Part shown: positions 56,517-64,000 of the stretch, piece by piece
How positions within the stretch are numbered: position 1 is the first letter of the stretch
Layout of the letters: each line of letters opens with the position of its first letter
Assembly (NCBI RefSeq): GCF_019649055.1
Contig: NW_026570278.1
Span: 310,001 to 374,000 of the forward strand
Source of the DNA: Paramacrobiotus metropolitanus
Taxonomy: Eukaryota; Tardigrada; Eutardigrada; Parachela; Macrobiotidae
Direction of reading: 5' to 3'
DNA length: 64,000 nucleotides
Translations under genes and position numbers: made by a program
Notes under the pieces: model-generated
Database searches by the model: none
Seen by the model: only the letters and a program-made list of their open reading frames with translations
What the model was told of the DNA's origin: nothing

Positions 56517-58452
56517 CTAACACTCACTAACGTGACGTGAGAACGCAGTCTCGTTGTGATTAATGCCATGAGCACCACGCGGAATTGGTTTCGCACAGTC
56601 GACGGGTAGAAAAATGTTCTGCCGAAATAGCGGATAGCTTCTAGCATAGTCCCGAAAAGCGTAAACTTCACCCGCATCGTTGTCGTACGCGTGAACGAGC
56701 AGTGTGTTGTTCGTCCACCATTGTCGGAACCAAGCAAAATCGCAGCCACAATGCAACCGCCACAAATAGTCGCGAATCCGCTGACCGAAACCTCGTGACT
56801 GCTCCAAAGCGTTATCGTAGATCTCGTGTTCCAGACTCAATAAGCGCAGCGCCGGCAGATAACCGAAAGCGTCGAACTGCAGACTGCGGATCGTGGTATT
56901 AGAAAACATCAGCAGGCGCAGTTTTGAGAGGCGTTGAAAATCGGCTCGCTGCACTTCCAAATCGCTACAGTCCCATATACCGTAGTCCAGCAGACTGGAC
57001 AACTGAAGGTCACCGGCTTTTGTAGTCGAACGGCTGCTGGTGCATTTGAAGAAGTCAAACGACACGATGGTTCGCCGAATGGGTGCAACGTCGGCGGCCG
57101 TGACGGGAAGGGCTCCGATAATGGTCCACACTGTGGGCCGTGGTGGCTGCAGCGCCATGGCTTGGGCCAGTTGGCGTATCTCGCGCACCTCTACTGCATA
57201 ACTACAGTTTGTATTTAAATATACGTGTCCTCCTGGCCACTGATGCTCGCACCAGCCGTAGTCACGCTGCAGAAAACTGCACTGAACAATTTGCCGGACG
57301 CGGCACTCTCGCTCCGTCATTGGTTCACTAGAAAAAGTTGGGAACTCGTCGGTGGTGTGGGTCTTGGAAGCACAGTTCTCAGGAAGCTGTTCGGTATCTA
57401 TCCAAGTTTTGAAGATACATTCGCAATTGTTACTATGGAAACGAAATCACAATTTAAAACAACTCACACAATTCCTCATTAGTTGAAAAGAAGTCGTTCC
57501 GGTCATCAATAACAAATGTGCCGTTATTAGAGGAGATCGCGACGCAATCGATTTGCAGGAAAATATCACTTTTAATGAGCTCTTCGTTCCGCCACGCGTC
57601 GTACTCGATACGATACACTTGGCCTTCTGTCGCATACTTGAGCAGTCCGTTGGTGCGCCACCAGCGTCGAAAGTGATCGAATTCACAGCCACAGTGCAGT
57701 TTCATGACGAAATCAGAAACGTCGTCCTCCCAGAAATTAATTTCAGTCAACCCCCGCTCCAGAGACAAGAGCCGCAATCCGGGTAAATCGGCGAAGGTGC
57801 CTTCTTCCAAAAATTCTATCGTCGAATTTACGAATTGGATGAGTCTTAATTTGGCGGACTGCCAAAAGTCGGCTCGTCGGACGTCCAAGGCGCGGCAGTG
57901 GTGGACGCTGAATTCCAGCAGATGAGGCAGGCGCAGTTGGGCCAGCTTTTTGGTGAGGCGCGTTGAACGGCAGTTTTGCAGTTGGAAGACAACCGCCTGT
58001 TCGCGCACCGGCGCCAGGTTCTCGAAGACGACTTGGGGTCCGTCATTCAGGCTGATGAAGATGGCCTTGAGTGGTGGTCTGGATAGCGCTATCGCAAGTT
58101 GCTGCACTTCCTCGTTTGTGGCTTCCCTGCTGCAGTTGATGGCCAACCCTTGATTCTGAGCACACGCAAATGAGTTGCCGACGCTGAGGCGCACTCCGCA
58201 GTGGGCGGTAAACTGCAGCTCGCACTGGTCACGTGTCATCAGTTCCGTGTTGAACTCCGGAAGCGGTGAAAATATTCCGATGCTGTTTCCTTGGAATCCG
58301 CCGTCTACTGGTTAAACACGAGCACCAAGTAATCTGTATTTATCTGTATCTACTTTAAGCACTTATCTGTACTTACTTTTGGTTTTCCCGAAGGTGTGGT
58401 GAAGGAATCCCAAAAGGGTTACGCACTCGGCAAAGATTATCAAGAAATGCAT
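56517..58452 (-). CDS. Secreted leucine-rich-repeat protein with two tandem units
   Basis: Exon 1 (58,377-58,452) encodes the signal peptide MHFLIIFAECVTLLGFLHH. Exon 2 (57,470-58,307) and exon 3 (56,517-57,432) each encode one homologous unit of about 260-300 residues. Each unit has an N-terminal Cys pair (QCELQFTAHC; ECRVRQIVQC) and a few LRR strands (LRLIQFVNSTIEFLEEGTFA; LRLLMFSNTTIRSLQFDAFG; LPGLRLLSLE). An LRRCT-like cap follows (LHCGCEFDHFRRWW; LHCGCDFAWFRQWW), then a Cys in FLQIDC/FLPVDC. The protein is extracellular, and the partner is unknown. The exon 2-3 join (TT|GTGTGA...CCATAG|T) implies a 37-nt intron and 609 residues. If it is not spliced, exon 2 ends LCELF-stop and these are two tandem genes, the second lacking a visible signal peptide. 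I favour the fusion. Confidence 0.65.
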
Positions 58453-60118
58453 GGTTTCGTTTTTTTCTTAAACTGAGATGCAGGTAAACAAACAGGCAAA
58501 ATTTCTCTTAAAGCAGACAAATAATTGCCAAATTTTGTTTGTTAAATCGTACTGCTATACGGTTAAATTTTAGGTTGTGCAATCAGCACTGTGCGTATTC
58601 TATCGAGAAAAATATAATGCGGCGAAAACGTACATCCGCTTGCTAGTGCTTGGTGCCGCCACATCCGCTTTCAGCCAGTTTTCTCTTGAAGCCGCGCTCA
58701 CATGGGCAGTTATGGCAAGACGTCGTTACGCAGGCAAATTAGCAGACGGACACGTTCGTGCTGCCCCGAAGCGTGCTTACAATCTTTGCATTTCCAGCTG
58801 ACACGGAATTGTACCTGTTCTGCGCTACAATCCGGAATCTAAATTGTTGCAGACCGTTGTAACCTGACTAACCTCAGGGTTGAGCGATGAACTGAACTGG
58901 TGATACAGTTAGAACCCTACTAAGCATTACCGATGGTGATTGCGGATGTTTGGAATTGTTGCCGGCATAAGCTTTTCTGTGTACCGAACGGCCACAGCGT
59001 GCAGTGCAGTTGCCACTGTACCACCGTCTAGTCTAGCTCAAAGACTGCTCTTATATGCTTCAATATAAGAAATCAAAGCTATGACAATGTATATATATGA
59101 CATATTTTAAACATATGACATGTAGTTGAGCAGTAGGTACACCGCAAGTTGCAACTACAGCTAGGTACTTTGGCGAACAGCAAAAAAGCGGAAATCGCGG
59201 AAAGTGGTGCACGTTTCAGAAATTTTGTTAAACAAATCAGCAGTTAGAGTGCAGCAGTAAACTCCAGCTCGCATAAATCCCCAGCTCAGAAATTGAACAG
59301 AAAAGCTGGTATTTGCACAGTCCGCGTTAAGCATCTCGCTTTTCTAGACTCGCATTGTGGAGTTACTGTGCGCAGACGACAACCATCCATTATGCCATAC
59401 AACAAACGAACAACATGAAACAACAAATACTTAAACTAAAACAGAATAAAAAATAAAATAGTCACCAAATCAACAAACATAGCAACCGCTCACTTAATTA
59501 GTGAAGCTAATTATTCAAACCCAAAAGATTACTAAATGTCTAAATCCATACTGCTAATAAATTATTAAAAATAAAAGTTTTACTAGTATGACGGACATGG
59601 TGCACAACTTTTTTTCTGCTGGCTTCAAATTGCAGTGAAAAGAAAAACCCAAAACATGTTCAGGGTACCAAACGAAAACGAAAAAAAACAGATCAACTGG
59701 GCAAATCAAAACGTATTATTCGTCCGAATTTTCAAAATATTTAAATAATTTAACCGAAAATCATCTACGCAAATCTCAAGAACTGACAAGGAGAACGATT
59801 ACTACGCTAACATACTACATTTCCCGGTAGTTTCTGGTCAGGAATCCTGAAAAAGGTACTTGCCATTTTCATAACAGCACTGCAGCCACATGCGCACTTC
59901 ACGATGGAACTTGGTCTTTTCCTTCTGCAGATTCCCCCCGATCAACGCTCGAGAATTAATAGCAGGCTGTGTGCTTGTGTTCTTTGAATGCGTCCACAAC
60001 TTCACAATCAGTTTACTTTTCCTGGATAATAATTTTGAGCTTTCCCTTTTAGGTGGCCATTTCCGTTTGCATTCCGTACAGTATTTGTTTTTCTATACTT
60101 CGCAATGGTTAGCTAAAA
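58453..60118. other. Intergenic, nothing recognised
   Basis: Includes an A-rich stretch (59,400-59,700). Frames near 58,577-58,801 and 59,890-60,118 are unsupported. Confidence 0.45.
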
Positions 60119-60770
60119 ATGCACATATATGGAGGGGATTTCCCATCTCATCCCGTGCACGGGTTGAACTGTGTGGATGCGCTGACGGACAGCGGTCTGT
60201 TCCATTATGGGGAAGTTATCGATGTGGCGAAGAACGTATTGATCGTGGATTTTAAGTGCAGCGGAGAGCGATCGCAGTTAGTCAGGTCTGACAAAATCTT
60301 TTGCGCTTCCAGCGCCCGGTGTTCCGAGGGATCCGAGTATCCTGACTGGTATCAAGACTGTGGGAATACCCTGCCGTGACGGAGAACGCTAGCGTGCAAG
60401 TATTGTCGGGAGCCCGTCCGAATAATGCGTGGCTATGATATCCTGATTCCTGGTTGGCAATTCAGTAAACCTATCTGCTTCCCCGGTTACATTCACCTGT
60501 TCATCGTCCAGGTATAACTTGATGGCTGGCAGCCAGCGGAACTTTTCCCCATTGACCAAGTGCTTTTTTCACGATCGCAGGAAGCTCTGGCCGAACAAGC
60601 GCTGCAACCGAACGCCGTTCGGAATGCGTTGTATCTGCACGTATGCGCCTGAAATGGCAACTTTCTCGTGATGTTGCATCTTGTTCGTCAGGTACGGCGG
60701 GAAACCGAGAAGGAGTTCGTGTTGGGGCAGGCTTTGCAATGGTTACGCGTATCAGGGCCAATTTGAAATT
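60119..60770 (+). pseudogene. Unidentified gene remnant with in-frame stops
   Basis: One frame reads protein-like throughout but is cut by three stops, near 60,377, 60,513 and 60,650. It begins HGLNCVDALTDSGLFHYGEV, IDVAKNVLIVDFKC, then CKYCREPVRIMRGYDILIPG, LFPIDQVLFSRSQEALAEQA and QVRRETEKEFVLGQALQWL. No frameshift is needed to follow it, which suggests a young pseudogene, or exons separated by unseen introns. The family is not recognised. Confidence 0.45.
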
Positions 60771-61133
60771 TTAACCCCAGTCTGAAGTAGCAGCGAAAGG
60801 ACAGGAAAACCGGTAGACTGCGTTTGAAACAGCCCTACGGCCATAAAAAATCAAGGCTTAGTGGTTTCAATCGACAGATGCTAAACAACAACTTATCAAT
60901 AACTATTAGCACTAAAAAAAACAAAAGAATTAATAATAATCAAGAGAGCAAAAACTGTAACAAATATTAGCATTTTTGCAAGGTTGTTTTGCGCAGTATG
61001 AAACAAAACCCTTTATTTAAAAATATAATCATTTATAGTGATAAAATCGGCACCCATTTGTTAAAGATAGAAATGCTGTAGGCTTTCTTAGGATGGAAAA
61101 AGTTTCCGATACGAATGCTCTGGCGTGGCTGAC

Positions 61134-61295
61134 CTTGCATTCTTCGCTCGTGATTGCCCCATAATGATTTCCGCCAGCTCTGGCTCCGCATACCTGCTCA
61201 ATCGGGAAACACAATTTCAGCCAGTAATTTTCTAACTGTTGTTTAGCAAATGTAACTCGGATCGCTGATTTCTGTGACTGCAAGTTTTGCAACAT
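61134..61295 (-). pseudogene. Nuclear-receptor DNA-binding-domain remnant
   Basis: The minus strand reads VCGARAGGNHYGAITSEECK, matching the first zinc finger of nuclear receptors (VCGD.ASG.HYGV.SCE.CK). The third zinc cysteine is serine here. The first would lie just upstream, where an acceptor-like GAGCAG occurs, so it may be in a missing exon. A GT follows CK, the place where many receptor genes have an intron. No second finger or ligand-binding domain is visible. It is most likely a dead fragment, but a diverged exon cannot be excluded. Confidence 0.5.
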
Positions 61296-62030
61296 CTGTA
61301 AGCTTCATACCTGACACAGACCAAACTGGTAGCGGGTGGATCTTCTGCCTTTCGCATAACAATGAATGTCCATATTCCTCCAATCACCAAATCGAAAACG
61401 TTCACTTAAGTTTACGCTTTCGAGTTGCAGTCATGATGAACTATCAATAACGCCGGTTCACGTGTGCGGTTGCTTAATGCTTCGCGAAGTGGTCACCATA
61501 AAACTAATAATAAATTAAATTTAATGTAGTATAAGATTGCTATGTTATACAACGATTCTACAAATGGCTCTACTGAGCAGACGAAACCAAGCTGAATAGC
61601 AAAACGACTGTCCACAGTCTGCGTTTAACATGCGATTAACTACGTTTTCACGGTAAGTAAACTGCTTTTATTCGAGACATCCAGAGGTTACAGATAGATT
61701 CGACCGTATCTCCCACTGCTTGTCCCGTACAGGAGAAAAACTAACCGGGCGAAATGCAGCCATGCAAAGTCTGCAGTTTGCTTTCGCAGATACATTACGT
61801 ACGAAAATCAATGTGAAATAACGTAACATTACTGTACGGAGATACCACGTACATTACCAACGATAATCCGCTGTCTTTCTTGTTTCATCGCGGTATTAGA
61901 GAGACACCGGCTGGTTTTATAGGAAGGCTGCAAAGCAGCCGGTCGAGGCAGCATAAAACAGAAGTGGCTCAATCTGTACCAAGTTCGGCTTTAACCGTCA
62001 CTGTCACGTTGCGGACCAAAATCAGCAATG
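61296..62030. other. Flank of the terminal satellite, nothing recognised
   Basis: A small hairpin (GGCTGCAAAGCAGCC) lies near 61,926. The plus-strand frame from 61,880 runs into the satellite and is incidental. Confidence 0.45.
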
Positions 62031-62034
62031 GGCG

Positions 62035-64000
62035 CAACAGTGGTGCCTGCCTGGGACATACGCAGGCGCAAAGCCGCAACAGGCAGCAACGGGCCGCAAC
62101 AGTGCTGCCGTGCTGCCTGGGACATATGCTGGCGCAACGCCGCAACAGGCAGCAACGGGCCGCAACAGTGCTGCCGTGCTGCCTGGGACATATGCTGGCG
62201 CGACGCCGCAACAGCCGCAACACGGCTTGTAAACCGCAACAGGGAGCAACGGGCCGCAACATTGCTGCCGTGCTGCCTGGGACATATGCTGGCGCAACGC
62301 CGCAACAGCCGCAACACGGCTTATAAGCCGCAACAGGCAGCAACGGGCCGCAACAGTATTGCCATGCTGCCTGGGACATATGCTGGCGCAACGCCGCAAC
62401 AGCCGCAACACGGCTTGTAAACCGCAACAGGGAGCAACGGGCCGCAACATTGCTGCCGTGCTGCCTGGGACATATGCTGGCGCGACGCCGCAACAGCCGC
62501 AACACGGCTTGTAAACCGCAACAGGGAGCAACGGGCCGCAACATTGCTGCCGTGCTGCCTGGGACATATGCTGGCGCAACGCCGCAACAGCCGCAACACG
62601 GCTTATAAGCCGCAACAGGCAGCAACGGGCCGCAACAGTATTGCCATGCTGCCTGGGACATATGCTGGCGCAACGCCGCAACAGCCGCAACACGGCTTGT
62701 AAACCGCAACAGGGAGCAACGGGCCGCAACAGTGCTGCCGTGCTGCCTGGGACATATGCTGGCGCGACGCCGCAACAGCCGCAACACGGCTTGTAAACCG
62801 CAACAGGCAGCAACGGGCCGCAACATTGCTGCCGTGCTGCCTGGGACATATGCTGGCGCAACGCCGCAACAGCCGCAACACGGCTTATAAGCCGCAACAG
62901 GCAGCAACGGGCCGCAACAGTATTCATGCTGCCTGGGACATATGCTGGCGCAACGCCGCAACAGCCGCAACACGGCTTGTAAGCCGCAACAGACAGCAAC
63001 AGGCAGCAACGGGCCGCAACAGTATTGCCATGCTGCCTGGGACATATGCTGGCGCAACGCCGCAACAGCCGCAACACGGCTTATATGCCGCAACAGGCAG
63101 CAACGGGCCGCAACGGGCCGCAACAGTATTGCCATGCTGCCTGGGACATATGCTGGCGCAACGCCGCAACAGCCGCAACACGGCTTATATGCCGCAACAG
63201 GCAGCAACGGGCCGCAACAGTGCTGCCGTGCTGCCTGGGACATATGCTGGCGCGACGCCGTAACAGCCGCAACACGGCTTATATGCCGCAACAGGCAGCA
63301 ACGGGCCGCAACATTGCTGCCGTGCTGCCTGGGACATATGCTGGCGCAACGCCGCAACAGCCGCAACACGGCTTATAAGCCGCAACAGGCAGCAACGGGC
63401 CGCAACAGTATTGCCATGCTGCCTGGGACATATGCTGGCGCAACGCCGCAACAGCCGCAACACGGCTTATATGCCGCAACAGGCAGCAACGGGCCGCAAC
63501 ATTGCTGCCGTGCTGCCTGGGACATATGCTGGCGCAACGCCGCAGCAGCCGCAACACGGCTTATATGCCGCAACAGGCAGCAACGGGCCGCAACATTGCT
63601 GCCGTGCTGCCTGGGACATATGCTGGCGCAACGCCGCAACAGCCGCAACACGGCTTATAAGCCGCAACAGGCAGCAACGGGCCGCAACAGTATTGCCATG
63701 CTGCCTGGGACATATGCTGGCGCAACGCCGCAACAGCCGCAACACGGCTTATATGCCGCAACAGGCAGCAACGGGCCGCAACATTGCTGCCGTGCTGCCT
63801 GGGACATATGCTGGCGCAACGCCGCAACAGCCGCAACACGGCTTATAAGCCGCAACAGGCAGCAACGGGCCGCAACAGTATTGCCATGCTGCCTGGGACA
63901 TATGCTGGCGCAACGCCGCAACAGCCGCAACACGGCTTATAAGCCGCAACAGGCAGCAACGGGCCGCAACAGTATTGCCATGCTGCCTGGGACATATGCT
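62035..64000. repeat. GC-rich 94-bp satellite, continues past the window
   Basis: About 21 units contain GCCGCAACAGGCAGCAACGG, GCCGTGCTGCCTGGGACATA, TGCTGGCGCAACGCC and CCGCAACACGGCTTATA. Two subtypes alternate in places (CATTGCTGCCGTG against CAGTATTGCCATG; TTATAAGCCG against TTATATGCCG), forming 188-bp dimers. Unit length is not a multiple of three, so the frame rotates. Long open frames on both strands result from a lack of stop triplets, not from a gene. The first units (62,035-62,215) are shortened. Confidence 0.92.

Noticed and set aside
62035-64000. Long open frames on both strands of the terminal array (up to about 466 codons)
   Set aside because: The unit is 94 bp, so the frame rotates each repeat. 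Openness reflects a lack of stop triplets in a GC-rich satellite.

Overview
The window reads as nuclear DNA of a small-genome invertebrate animal. Genes carry spliceosomal introns (GT...AG, some only about 65 nt), and there are secreted cysteine-rich peptides with signal-peptide first exons, a rhodopsin-like receptor, a gustatory-type membrane protein and a nuclear-receptor remnant. Most of the space is taken by DNA transposons, MITEs and minisatellites. The gene set fits an ecdysozoan; a tardigrade is my guess, but nothing here proves the phylum. No bacterial operon, phage or CRISPR structure is present.

Layout. 0-4 kb: a decayed copy of a secreted Cys-rich gene, a retroelement endonuclease fragment and a two-exon TIL-type protease-inhibitor gene (A). 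4-11 kb: mostly empty, with a small MITE, a motif-rich repeat and a gustatory-like receptor gene. 11-12.3 kb: a 96-bp tandem array that stays open for 384 codons. 12.9-18.9 kb: MITEs, a palindromic TTAA-flanked element and another endonuclease fragment. 19.1-22.4 kb: a complete hAT transposon with a perfect 17-bp terminal repeat, a perfect 8-bp target duplication and an uninterrupted three-exon transposase. 24-29.4 kb: MITEs and the longest endonuclease fragment. 29.5-32.9 kb: a 35-unit array of the same 96-bp family, in the opposite orientation. 33.6-34.9 kb: a non-autonomous hAT-like element. 35.9-37.8 kb: a four-exon GPCR. 39-39.7 kb: second palindromic TTAA element. 41-47.6 kb: TIL genes B and C and an orphan promoter copy. 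51.3 kb: intact Cys-rich, Ala/Pro-rich secreted gene D. 54-56 kb: an inverted-repeat element and endonuclease debris. 56.5-58.5 kb: a secreted leucine-rich-repeat protein with two tandem units. 60-61.3 kb: two pseudogene remnants. 62 kb to the end: a GC-rich 94-bp satellite running off the window.

How it fits together. The three TIL genes share exon phase, exon-1 length (173, 173, 170 nt) and a TATA box about 100 bp before the ATG, so they are one locally duplicated family. Gene D and its dead copy each sit beside a TIL gene, which suggests that a block holding both families was duplicated, with one D copy dying. The remaining genes have no visible functional link to each other. All exon boundaries are read by eye from splice consensus and reading phase, and no homology search was run.
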